A stretch of 64,000 nt of DNA from the NCBI RefSeq assembly GCF_000292915.1, contig NC_018514.1:2852001-2916000 (forward strand), read 5' to 3'. This document shows, piece after piece, positions 9,439-16,707 of this stretch. Source of the DNA: Burkholderia cepacia GG4. GTDB taxonomy: Bacteria > Pseudomonadota > Gammaproteobacteria > Burkholderiales > Burkholderiaceae. The notes below the pieces were generated by a model. That model was not told the origin of the DNA, ran no database searches, and was given only the letters and a program-made list of their open reading frames with translations. Every line of letters begins with the position of its first letter. Positions within the stretch are counted from its first letter, which is position 1. A program made the translations under genes and the position numbers.

Positions 9439-9453
9439 TTGATTTCAGATCAA
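9439..9453. promoter_or_regulatory. LysR-type binding site in the lysR/MFS divergent promoter
   Basis: TTGATTTCAGATCAA is an inverted repeat with T-N11-A geometry, 2 bp before the lysR ATG. The same arms recur upstream of dkgB at 6776-6798. A second, different inverted repeat (TGGTCTATAAACCA, 9418-9431) lies just upstream. Autoregulation is inferred from position. Confidence 0.55.
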
Positions 9454-9455
9454 CA

Positions 9456-10397
9456 ATGAAAATCACGCTCGACGAACTCCAGGCCTTCGCGGCCGTGGTC
9501 GACACCGGTTCGATCACCGCCGCCGCGCAGCAGCTCGACCTCACGGTGTCGGCCACGAGCCGCACGCTCGCGCGGCTCGAGGAGAAGCTGAAGACCACGC
9601 TGCTGCGCCGGACCACGCGCCGGCTCGAACTGACCGAAGAGGGGCGCGCGTTCCTGCAGAATGCGCGCGCGATCATCGAATCGGTCGAGAACGCCGAGGA
9701 GCAGATGCTCGCGCGGCGCGAGATGCCGTCCGGGCGGCTGCGTGTCGACGCCGCGACGCCGTTCATGCTGCACGTGATCGTGCCGCTCGTGCGCGGCTAC
9801 CGCGAACGCTTTCCGAAGGTCGACCTGGAGTTGAACAGCAACGAGGGGATCATCGACCTGCTCGAGCGGCGCACCGACGTCGCGATCCGGATCGGCCGGC
9901 TCAAGGATTCGACCCTTCATAGCCGGCGGATCGGCAACAGCCGGCTGCGCATCCTCGCGAGCCCCTCATACATCGAAGCGCACGGCCAGCCGCGCAAGGT
10001 CGAGGATCTCGACAAGCACACGCTGCTCGGCTTCACGCAGCCGGAATCGCTGAACGTGTGGCCGATCCTCGGCGCGGACGGCGAGCCGAACCGCATCGAG
10101 CCCGGCATCTGGTCGTCGAGCGGCGAGACGCTGCGGCAGCTCGCGCTGGAGGGCGCGGGCGTCGTGTGCCTGTCGGATTTCATGACCGCGCACGATCGCG
10201 AGGCCGGGCGGCTCGTGCAGGTGCTCGCGCGGCAGACGCTCGACGTCGAGCAGCCGATCAACGCGGTGTATTACCGGAACACCGCGATTTCGTCGCGGAT
10301 CGCGTCGTTCGTCGACTACATGATCGAGGTGCTGGGCGGTGGCAGCGGCAGCGATGCGCAGACGCGGCGCAAGGCGGCGTGGATGGGGCCGGTATAG
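9456..10397 (+). CDS. LysR-family transcriptional regulator
   Basis: A 313-residue LysR-type regulator. The N-terminal winged helix-turn-helix spans residues 1-60 (LDELQAFAAVVDTGSITAAA ... RTTRRLELTEEG), followed by a linker helix (ENAEEQMLARREMPSGRLRV) and a periplasmic-binding-like effector domain from about residue 90. It is of the CrgA/YafC-type subgroup, which often controls an adjacent MFS exporter and oxidoreductases. It is divergent from the MFS gene at 9354 and probably regulates the redox cluster extending to 2348. The effector may be a quinone or electrophile, inferred only from the target enzymes. Confidence 0.92.
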   Translation: MKITLDELQAFAAVVDTGSITAAAQQLDLTVSATSRTLARLEEKLKTTLLRRTTRRLELTEEGRAFLQNARAIIESVENAEEQMLARREMPSGRLRVDAATPFMLHVIVPLVRGYRERFPKVDLELNSNEGIIDLLERRTDVAIRIGRLKDSTLHSRRIGNSRLRILASPSYIEAHGQPRKVEDLDKHTLLGFTQPESLNVWPILGADGEPNRIEPGIWSSSGETLRQLALEGAGVVCLSDFMTAHDREAGRLVQVLARQTLDVEQPINAVYYRNTAISSRIASFVDYMIEVLGGGSGSDAQTRRKAAWMGPV

Positions 10398-10520
10398 CCG
10401 GGGCCGCTGCAGCATGGAGGCCGGGTGCCGTTCCGGCGCGGGACGGCTCAGGGGGATTTCCTCTGGCCGAAGGTAACGGCCGAGAGGCGGGCGGTATGCG
10501 GCGGGCGCCCTGATTTGACC

Positions 10521-10556
10521 CGGCATGCCAACGGCGCTCGCGCCGCCGGCATGCCG
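10521..10556. terminator. Hairpin between convergent lysR and zwf
   Basis: A strong inverted repeat with outer arms CGGCATGCC and GGCATGCCG around a GC-rich loop. It lies between the ends of two convergent genes and could act for both directions. There is no T-tract, so termination is a positional inference. Confidence 0.4.
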
Positions 10557-10572
10557 TCGTGTGCTGCGCTTC

Positions 10573-12048
10573 TTAAGCTTCTTCAGACCACGACATGTTG
10601 TCGCGCGCCAGCAGCGCCGACGAGGCCGCCGGCCCGAACGTGCCGGCCGTGTACAGGCGCGGACGATCGCCGAGCTGCTGCCAGCCGTCGAGGATCGGCT
10701 CGACCCACGACCATGCGGCTTCGAGTTCGTCGCGGCGCATGAAGTGCGTGAGGCGCCCGCGGATCACGTCGATCAGCAGCCGCTCGTACGCTTCCGCGCG
10801 CCGTTCCGGAATCGCCTGCTGCAGGTCGAGGTTCAGGCTCACGGGCACCATCTTCATCCCGCTGCCCGGTTCCTTCGCGAGCATCTGCAGCTGGATCGAT
10901 TCTTCCGGCTGGAGCTGGATCACGAGGCGGTTGCTGTAGTGACGCGGGCCGCTCGGGATGATCGAGAACGGCATGTCCGCGAACTCGATCACGATTTCCG
11001 ACTGGCGGCGCTGCAGCCGCTTGCCGGTGCGCAGGAAGAACGGCACGTTCGCCCAGCGCCAGTTGTTGATGTGCGCGCGCAGCGCGACGAAGGTTTCCGC
11101 GTGGCTGTCCGCCGGCACGTTCTCCTCGTCGAGATAGCCCTTGACCGGCTGGCCATCGACCGCGCCGGCCGTGTACTGGCCGCGCACCGTGTCGCGCGCG
11201 ACGTCCGACAGCGCCATCGGCCGCAGCGAACGCAACACCTTCAGCTTTTCGTCGCGCACCGCGTCCGGGTCGAGCGACACCGGCGGCTCCATCGCGACGA
11301 TGCACAGCAATTGCAGCAGGTGGTTCTGCACCATGTCGCGCAGCGCGCCGGTATGGTCGTAGAAGCCCGCGCGGCTGCCGACGCCGACCGTCTCCGCCAC
11401 CGTGATCTGCACGCTGCGGATGCTCGGTGCCTGCCACAGCGGCCCGAAGATCGGGTTGCCGAAGCGCAGCACCATCAGGTTCTGCACGGTTTCCTTGCCG
11501 AGGTAATGGTCGATCCGGTAGATCTGCGATTCCTCGAAATGCTTGCCGACCGCATCGTTGATCGCCTTCGCCGACGCGAGATCGTGGCCCAGCGGCTTTT
11601 CGAGGACGACGCGTGAGCGCGCGTCGACCAGGTGCGCGGCCGACAGGTTGTTGCAGATCGTCGTGAACAGCTCCGGCGACGTCGACAGGTAGAACACGCG
11701 AATCGCATCGCCGCGCGACGCTTCGGCGAGCCGCGCGTAATCTTCCGGCGCGCTGACGTCGATCAGCACGTACTTGAACAGGTCGAGGAAACGGCTCCAC
11801 GCGTCGGCGTCGAAGGCCTTGTCGTCGATGAACGGGCGCGATTGCTCGTCCATGAACTTGCGATAGCCGTCGATGCCCCAGTCGCGGCGGCCGACCGCGA
11901 TGATGCGTGTCTCCGGCGGCAGGTTGCAGTGCAGGTGCGCCATGTACAGCGCGGGCAACAGCTTGCGGGCGGCCAGGTCGCCGCCGCCGCCGAAGATGAT
12001 CATGTCGACGGGCTGGTCGGCTTCGGTCTGGTTGGGCTTATTCGTCAT
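10573..12048 (-). CDS. zwf: Glucose-6-phosphate 1-dehydrogenase
   Basis: Cytoplasmic enzyme oxidising glucose 6-phosphate to 6-phosphogluconolactone with NAD(P)+, at the entry of the Entner-Doudoroff and oxidative pentose phosphate routes. It has 491 residues, the usual length. Motifs: IIFGGGGDLAARKLLPALY (nucleotide-binding, residues 17-35), EKPLGHDLASA (150-160) and the active-site signature RIDHYLGKE (178-186). The start MTNKPNQTEADQPVD is in a good context. No pgl or edd gene is adjacent; the gene stands alone between lysR and a TetR gene. Confidence 0.97.
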   Translation of the reverse strand: MTNKPNQTEADQPVDMIIFGGGGDLAARKLLPALYMAHLHCNLPPETRIIAVGRRDWGIDGYRKFMDEQSRPFIDDKAFDADAWSRFLDLFKYVLIDVSAPEDYARLAEASRGDAIRVFYLSTSPELFTTICNNLSAAHLVDARSRVVLEKPLGHDLASAKAINDAVGKHFEESQIYRIDHYLGKETVQNLMVLRFGNPIFGPLWQAPSIRSVQITVAETVGVGSRAGFYDHTGALRDMVQNHLLQLLCIVAMEPPVSLDPDAVRDEKLKVLRSLRPMALSDVARDTVRGQYTAGAVDGQPVKGYLDEENVPADSHAETFVALRAHINNWRWANVPFFLRTGKRLQRRQSEIVIEFADMPFSIIPSGPRHYSNRLVIQLQPEESIQLQMLAKEPGSGMKMVPVSLNLDLQQAIPERRAEAYERLLIDVIRGRLTHFMRRDELEAAWSWVEPILDGWQQLGDRPRLYTAGTFGPAASSALLARDNMSWSEEA

Positions 12049-12219
12049 GAGTGGTTCGCGGTCTGATGCGGTGTGAGCGTGGAACGAACGTCGAAGCGCC
12101 GGACGGCCGGTGCGTTGGCGCGTCAGTACGTGAAAACGCTAATAGTGCACGCTTTTGATCGATTGTGGATGGGTTCGTCCGTATGTAACAGGGCTTGCAA
12201 TGCATCGGTTGGCTTGATT

Positions 12220-12240
12220 ATGATTGAGCGCTCACTCATT
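12220..12240. promoter_or_regulatory. TetR-type operator upstream of the tetR gene
   Basis: The sequence ATGATTGAG...CTCACTCATT shares ten consecutive bases (CTCACTCATT) and the left ATGA-TGA pattern with the reverse complement of the palindrome at 12967-12988 in front of the SDR gene. It ends 13 bp before the GTG start. Autorepression plus control of the SDR is inferred. Confidence 0.5.
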
Positions 12241-12253
12241 AAAGGAATCGAAC

Positions 12254-12832
12254 GTGGCCCGACCGCGCAGTCCCGACAAGCACGACGCCATCCTCGCCGC
12301 GGCCGCCCGCGCGCTCGCGGAGGACGGCGCGAGCGCGACCACCGCGCGCATCGCGCGGCTCGCCGGCGTCGCGGAAGGCACGGTGTTCACCTATTTCGAG
12401 ACCAAGGATGCGTTGCTGAACGCGCTGTACCTGAGCCTGAAGGCCGACATGCGCGAGGCGATGATGACCGGGTTTCCGGAGCACGCGCCGGCCGAACAGG
12501 CGATGCGGCATGCGTGGAACGGCTATGTGTCGTGGGGCGTCGCGCATCCGGAGGGGCGGCACGCATTGCAGCAGCTCCGGGTGAGCGGCCGCATCGACGA
12601 CACGCATCGCGAGGCCGGCGCCGAAGGCTTCGGCGCGATCAGCGCGTTGCTGCGCGCACAAGTCAGCGCGTCGGACGGGTTGAAGGACGACGACGCACAT
12701 GCGTTCTGCGCCGCGCTGTTCACGTCGATCGCGGAAACGGCGATGGAGTCGATCACGCGCGAGCCGGCGCTGGCCGATGGGTACCGGGATGCCGGGTTTC
12801 GCGCGCTGTGGGCCGTGTTGCACGCGGTGTGA
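12254..12832 (+). CDS. TetR/AcrR-family transcriptional regulator
   Basis: A 192-residue TetR repressor. The GTG at 12254 is used because AAAGGA precedes it. The N-terminal domain is typical: KHDAILAAAARALAEDGASA, then TTARIARLAGVAEGTVFTYF as the helix-turn-helix (residues 35-54) and ETKDALLNALY. The C-terminal ligand domain has no recognisable specificity. The downstream same-strand SDR gene and the shared operator at 12967-12988 suggest they form a regulator/target pair. Confidence 0.9.
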   Translation: MARPRSPDKHDAILAAAARALAEDGASATTARIARLAGVAEGTVFTYFETKDALLNALYLSLKADMREAMMTGFPEHAPAEQAMRHAWNGYVSWGVAHPEGRHALQQLRVSGRIDDTHREAGAEGFGAISALLRAQVSASDGLKDDDAHAFCAALFTSIAETAMESITREPALADGYRDAGFRALWAVLHAV

Positions 12833-12966
12833 GCGGGCGGTCGGCGTAACGGAAAGCTGAACACGGGGGATCGGCGGCGCATCAGGTTCGGGCGTTGCCG
12901 CACGGATGGAAGGCGGTTTCAGGCAGGGCGACGCACGGTGAAAACGATCGCTGCATCGCCCATATT

Positions 12967-12988
12967 AATGAGTGAGTAATCATTCATT
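12967..12988. promoter_or_regulatory. Palindromic operator upstream of the SDR gene
   Basis: An imperfect inverted repeat, AATGAGTGA and TCATTCATT separated by four bases, 33 bp before the SDR start. The same half sites occur in front of the neighbouring tetR gene (12220-12240). This is the expected layout for a TetR-type dimer site. Confidence 0.55.
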
Positions 12989-13020
12989 TTTGTGGTTTCA
13001 ATTTGGTCGAGGAGTGGAAA

Positions 13021-13896
13021 ATGTCGAAAGTCTGGTTGGTAACGGGGGCCGCACGCGGCCTGGGGCGTTCGATCGCGGAAGCGGTGCTGGCGGCGGGCGA
13101 TCGTCTGGTGGCCGGGGCGCGCGATCCCGCGCGGCTCGCGGATCTGGAAGAACGGTACGGCGACCGCTTGCTGCCGATGGAGCTCGACGTGACCGACGCA
13201 GCGGCGGCCGCGCATGCGGTGGCGGCTGCCCGCGACGCGTTCGGCCGGATCGACGTGCTGGTGAACAACGCGGGCTACGGTCATACGGCGCCGTTCGAGC
13301 AGATGGGCGCCGACGATTTCCGCGACCAGATCGAAACGAACCTGTTCGGCGTGGTCAACCTGACGCGCGCGGTGCTGCCGACGATGCGCGCGCAGCGCGC
13401 GGGCCACATCTTCCAGGTGTCGTCGGTCGGCGGGCGCACGTCGATGGCCGGCCTGTCCGCGTATCAGGCCGCGAAGTGGGCGGTCGGCGGTTTCAGCGAC
13501 GTGCTGTCGAAGGAAGTCGCGCCGTTCGGCGTGCGCGTCTGCACGCTCGAGCCGGGCGGCATGCGGACCGAATGGGCCGCGGAGGCGAGGCGCGCGGTCG
13601 ATGGCCTGCTGCCCGACTATCAGCCGTCGGTCGGGGCGATGCTCGAATTGCTCGGCGCATACGGCGGCCACGAGGTCGGCGATCCGGTGCGGATCGCGGC
13701 GCTGATCGTCGAGTTGTCGCGTCGCGACGACGTGCCGATGCGCTTGCTGCTTGGCGGCGATGCGCTGTTCGTGTGCCAGCAGGCGGAAACGGAGCGCGCG
13801 GAGGAGGCGGCGCGGTGGCGCGATACGACGCTGTCCACGATGTTCCCGGACGCGAAGCTGCCCGACGGGCTGAAGGCGCAGCAGGAGATCGGGTAA
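13021..13896 (+). CDS. SDR-family oxidoreductase
   Basis: A 291-residue short-chain dehydrogenase of the classical type with extended C-terminus. The start at 13021 (MSKVWLVTGAARGLGRSIAE) has GAGGAG 9 bases upstream. Motifs are TGAARGLG (residues 8-15), NNAGYG, QVSSVGGRTSMAG with the catalytic serine, and SAYQAAKW with the Tyr/Lys pair. The C-terminal half resembles the group that includes ketoacyl reductase-like and retinol-dehydrogenase-like proteins. Probably controlled by the TetR gene 188 bp upstream. Confidence 0.88.
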   Translation: MSKVWLVTGAARGLGRSIAEAVLAAGDRLVAGARDPARLADLEERYGDRLLPMELDVTDAAAAAHAVAAARDAFGRIDVLVNNAGYGHTAPFEQMGADDFRDQIETNLFGVVNLTRAVLPTMRAQRAGHIFQVSSVGGRTSMAGLSAYQAAKWAVGGFSDVLSKEVAPFGVRVCTLEPGGMRTEWAAEARRAVDGLLPDYQPSVGAMLELLGAYGGHEVGDPVRIAALIVELSRRDDVPMRLLLGGDALFVCQQAETERAEEAARWRDTTLSTMFPDAKLPDGLKAQQEIG

Positions 13897-14033
13897 GCGC
13901 GGGAACTGCGGCGTTGTGCGCGCGTGTGAGCGCCGCGCCGCGCCGGTTGCCGCCGCCGGTGTGCGCGGCGACCCGCAGAAGACCGGGCGCATGCGCGCCA
14001 GGTCTTCCGTAACGATCGCCGTTGCCGGTGCGC

Positions 14034-14612
14034 TCAGCGGCCCAGTGCGTAGAACTCCGCGTTGGGTCGCATGTTCGTCACGTTCGCGAGGCGATTCGAC
14101 ATCCCGAAGAACGCCGAGATCGCCGCGATGTCCCAGACGTCGTCTTCGGTGAAGCCATGCGACTTCAGCGTGTCGAAGTCCGCTTCGCCCACCTGGTGCG
14201 CGGTCTGCGAAACCTTCATCGCGAAGTCCAGCATCGCTTTCTGCCGGGCGGTGATGTCGGCCTTGCGGTAGTTGGTCGCGACCTGGTCGGCGATCAGCGG
14301 ATGCTTCGCGCGAATGCGCAGGATCGCGCCGTGCGCGATGACGCAGTACTGACACTGGTTCACGCTGCTGGTGGCCACGACGATCATTTCCCGTTCGGCC
14401 TTGCTGAGGTTGCCCGGCTTGTCCATCAGCGCGTCGTGGTACGCCATGAACGCGCGAAACTCGTCCGGGCGATACGCGAGCGTGAGGAACACGTTCGGGA
14501 TGAAGCCCGACTTTTCCTGGACGGCCGCGATGCGTGCGCGGATGTCGTCGGGCAGGTCTTCAAGCGCCGGCACCGGGAAGCGGCTGATGGGAGCGTTGTC
14601 TGCAGCGGTCAT
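14034..14612 (-). CDS. Peroxidase-related enzyme, AhpD/carboxymuconolactone decarboxylase fold
   Basis: A 192-residue AhpD-like protein of the 'uncharacterised peroxidase-related' type. The start at 14612 has AGGAG 5 bases upstream; the longer frame is rejected. The redox motif CQYCVIAH (CxxCxxxH) is near residue 92, in VVATSSVNQCQYCVIAHGAI. A second helical half (KAMLDFAMKV, HGFTEDDVWDIAAISAFF) completes the fold. The family reduces peroxides through the CxxC pair. It lies 85 bp downstream of the AcuI-type reductase and could share its transcript. Confidence 0.87.
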   Translation of the reverse strand: MTAADNAPISRFPVPALEDLPDDIRARIAAVQEKSGFIPNVFLTLAYRPDEFRAFMAYHDALMDKPGNLSKAEREMIVVATSSVNQCQYCVIAHGAILRIRAKHPLIADQVATNYRKADITARQKAMLDFAMKVSQTAHQVGEADFDTLKSHGFTEDDVWDIAAISAFFGMSNRLANVTNMRPNAEFYALGR

Positions 14613-14697
14613 GGGGTCTCCTGAATGACGTGGCGCGAGCGGTCTCGATGCACGAGCCACCGGCCTGAATCGAATCGATGCGTTGCCGTTGCGGGCG

Positions 14698-15681
14698 TCA
14701 CGCGTTGACGTCCACGACGATGCGGCCGCGCACCTTGCCGCCGATCAGTTCCTCGGCAAGCGGGATGACGCTCGCGAGGCCGACCTGATGGCTGATGGTA
14801 CCCAGTTTCTCCACATCGAGATCGGACGCGAGCCGACGCCATGCCTCCAGACGCTCGGCGCGCGGGCACATCACGCTGTCGATGCCGACGAGCGTCACGC
14901 CGCGCAGGATGAACGGTGCGACGGTGGCGGGGAAATCCATGCCCGCGGCCAGCCCGCAGGCCGTCACGACGCCGCGATAGCGCGTCGTCGCGCACACGTT
15001 GGCGAGCACGTGGCTGCCCGCGACGTCGGCCGCGCCGGCCCATCGTTCCTTGCCCAGCGGTTTGCCGGGCGCGCTGAATTGCGACCGGTCGAGGATGTCC
15101 GCCGCGCCGAGCTGCCGCAGGTAGTCGGCATCGGCCGGGCGGCCGGTCACGGCGACGACGCGATACCCGAGCTGCGCGAGGAGGGCGGTGGCGACGCTGC
15201 CGACGCCGCCCGCCGCGCCGGTCACGACGATCTCACCGTCATCGGGGCGCACGCCATGCCGTTCCAGCGCCATCACGCACAGCATCGCGGTGTAGCCGGC
15301 CGTGCCGATGGCCATCGCCTGTTGCGGGGAAAACGCGGACGGTAGTGGCACCAGCCAGTCGCCGTCGACGCGCGCCTTCTGGGCCAGGCCGCCCCAGTGC
15401 GTTTCGCCGACGCCCCAGCCGTTGAGCACGACCCGGTCGCCGGTGCGGTAATCCGGATGCGTGCTGTCCTCGACTTCGCCGACCAGATCGATGCCCGGCA
15501 CCATCGGGAACTTGCGAACCACCGGGCTCTTGCCGGTGATCGCGAGCCCGTCCTTGTAGTTCAGCGTCGAATAGCCCACCCGGATCGTCACGTTGCCCGC
15601 AGGCAGCTGCGCGTCGTCCAGTGTTTGCAGCCGCGCGTGCTGGCCGGTTTCGTTCTTGTCGATCACGATGCCCTGGAACAT
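14698..15681 (-). CDS. acuI: Acrylyl-CoA reductase-type MDR oxidoreductase (YhdH/YhfP family)
   Basis: A 327-residue zinc-independent medium-chain reductase. The N-terminal GroES-like part contains [16 protein letters not shown] and the centre contains the NADPH loop [20 protein letters not shown]. This family includes AcuI, which reduces toxic acryloyl-CoA to propionyl-CoA with NADPH. A palindromic operator fills the 45-bp gap to the upstream tetR gene and recurs before tetR, the same arrangement as in known acuR-acuI systems. The symbol is by family; the physiological substrate could be another enoyl compound. Confidence 0.85.
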   Translation of the reverse strand: MFQGIVIDKNETGQHARLQTLDDAQLPAGNVTIRVGYSTLNYKDGLAITGKSPVVRKFPMVPGIDLVGEVEDSTHPDYRTGDRVVLNGWGVGETHWGGLAQKARVDGDWLVPLPSAFSPQQAMAIGTAGYTAMLCVMALERHGVRPDDGEIVVTGAAGGVGSVATALLAQLGYRVVAVTGRPADADYLRQLGAADILDRSQFSAPGKPLGKERWAGAADVAGSHVLANVCATTRYRGVVTACGLAAGMDFPATVAPFILRGVTLVGIDSVMCPRAERLEAWRRLASDLDVEKLGTISHQVGLASVIPLAEELIGGKVRGRIVVDVNA

Positions 15682-15693
15682 CCGTCCTCCTTT

Positions 15694-15710
15694 CTAGACC
15701 GATCGTCTAG
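15694..15710. promoter_or_regulatory. TetR-type operator between tetR and acuI
   Basis: CTAGACCGATCGTCTAG is an inverted repeat (CTAGAC-N5-GTCTAG), 13 bp upstream of the acuI start. The same TAGAC-N5-GTCT core is found at 16376-16390 before tetR. Confidence 0.65.
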
Positions 15711-15726
15711 TTAATGGTAAAAAAAC

Positions 15727-16365
15727 TCAGCGGCGAGGCAATCCATTGAAGAAAAACTGCGCGAACAGCACGAGCGGCGCGTCGCTGCGTTCGAGCTTCG
15801 CGCGCAACACGGCGCCTTCCCAGCCGATCCAGAAGAACGCGGCCAGTTCGGCAGGATCGGCCGAGACCGCCAACTCGCCGGCCTGCTGCGCAGCGACCAG
15901 GCACTTGGCCAGCCGGCGCTGCCAGTCTTCGAACGTCGCGCGCAGACGCGCGCGGAAACTCTCGGGCAGCGCGCCCATTTCCTGTCCGAGGTTGCCGATC
16001 AGGCAGCCGCGGCTGTATGCGTAGCGGGCCATGCCGTCGCGCGCATCGTCGACGAACGCGCGCACGCGCGCCAGCGGCGAGCGTTCCGTTTGGCTGAAAT
16101 GGCGGTCCAGCTTGCGCGCGAAGAACTCGGCGTAGCGGTCGATCAGCTCGAGGCCGAAGGCTTCCTTGCTGTCGAAGTAGTGATAGAACGAGCCCTTCGG
16201 CACACCGGCGCGCCCGAGGATCTCGTCGAGCCCGGTGGCGGAAAAGCCCTTCTCGGTGAGCACCTCCAGCCCGGTGCGCAACAGCATGTCACGCGTCGCG
16301 ACGAGGTCTTCGTGCTGCTTGGGTGGCCTGCCGCGACGGCGAGGCGGATCAGTTCGAACGTCCAT
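15727..16365 (-). CDS. TetR-family repressor of the AcuR/NemR type
   Basis: A 212-residue TetR regulator. The start at 16365 gives MDVRTDPPRRRGRPPKQHED, a basic N-terminal arm common in AcuR. The helix-turn-helix is GFSATGLDEILGRAGVPKGS followed by FYHYFDSKEAFGLELID. The C-terminal domain includes YSRGCLIGNLGQEMGAL, which in this subgroup has a cysteine placed to sense electrophiles. Its own operator overlaps the leader (16376-16390). It is transcribed towards acuI and separated from it by a second operator, so it likely represses both. Confidence 0.88.
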   Translation of the reverse strand: MDVRTDPPRRRGRPPKQHEDLVATRDMLLRTGLEVLTEKGFSATGLDEILGRAGVPKGSFYHYFDSKEAFGLELIDRYAEFFARKLDRHFSQTERSPLARVRAFVDDARDGMARYAYSRGCLIGNLGQEMGALPESFRARLRATFEDWQRRLAKCLVAAQQAGELAVSADPAELAAFFWIGWEGAVLRAKLERSDAPLVLFAQFFFNGLPRR

Positions 16366-16375
16366 GCGCGAATAA

Positions 16376-16390
16376 TAGACCGTTCGTCTC
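16376..16390. promoter_or_regulatory. TetR-type operator upstream of tetR
   Basis: TAGACCGTTCGTCTC matches the acuI operator at 15694-15710 in spacing and in nine of ten arm bases. It lies 11-25 bp upstream of the tetR ATG, consistent with autorepression. Confidence 0.6.
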
Positions 16391-16449
16391 AAAAATCAAC
16401 CGGCTGTGAGCCGATCGCGTCGAGCGACGGGCGTCCGTGTCATCTTCGA

Positions 16450-16610
16450 TTAGATGCGGATACGCTTTTTCAATTTGATCTGGATACGGGCTTGAGACGC
16501 TCATGCAGCAATGGTTTCACCAATCAATGAGCGCACACGGTCGCGCCCTGATATCCCGGGGCAGAGCGAGCGATGAAGTCAAACCGAACTTTTTATTAGA
16601 TGTGGATACG
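16450..16610. repeat. Three TnsB-binding-site-like repeats at the transposon left end
   Basis: Copies are TTAGATGCGGATACG (16450-16464), TTTGATCTGGATACG (16474-16488) and TTAGATGTGGATACG (16596-16610), all in the same orientation. The first lies 12 bp inside the TGT terminus and the first two start 24 bp apart, while the third is more distant. This spacing is like the left ends of Tn7-family elements, where each repeat binds one TnsB. The function is inferred from position and repetition. Confidence 0.65.
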
Positions 16611-16707
16611 GACCACGCAAGTACGTCCAACGGAGGCGTGCATCAATATGTTTCCTTCGTTGGAATTCCAAGCATGAGCCCCGCCGCCACGGCAACGGGC
16701 CCGGCGT

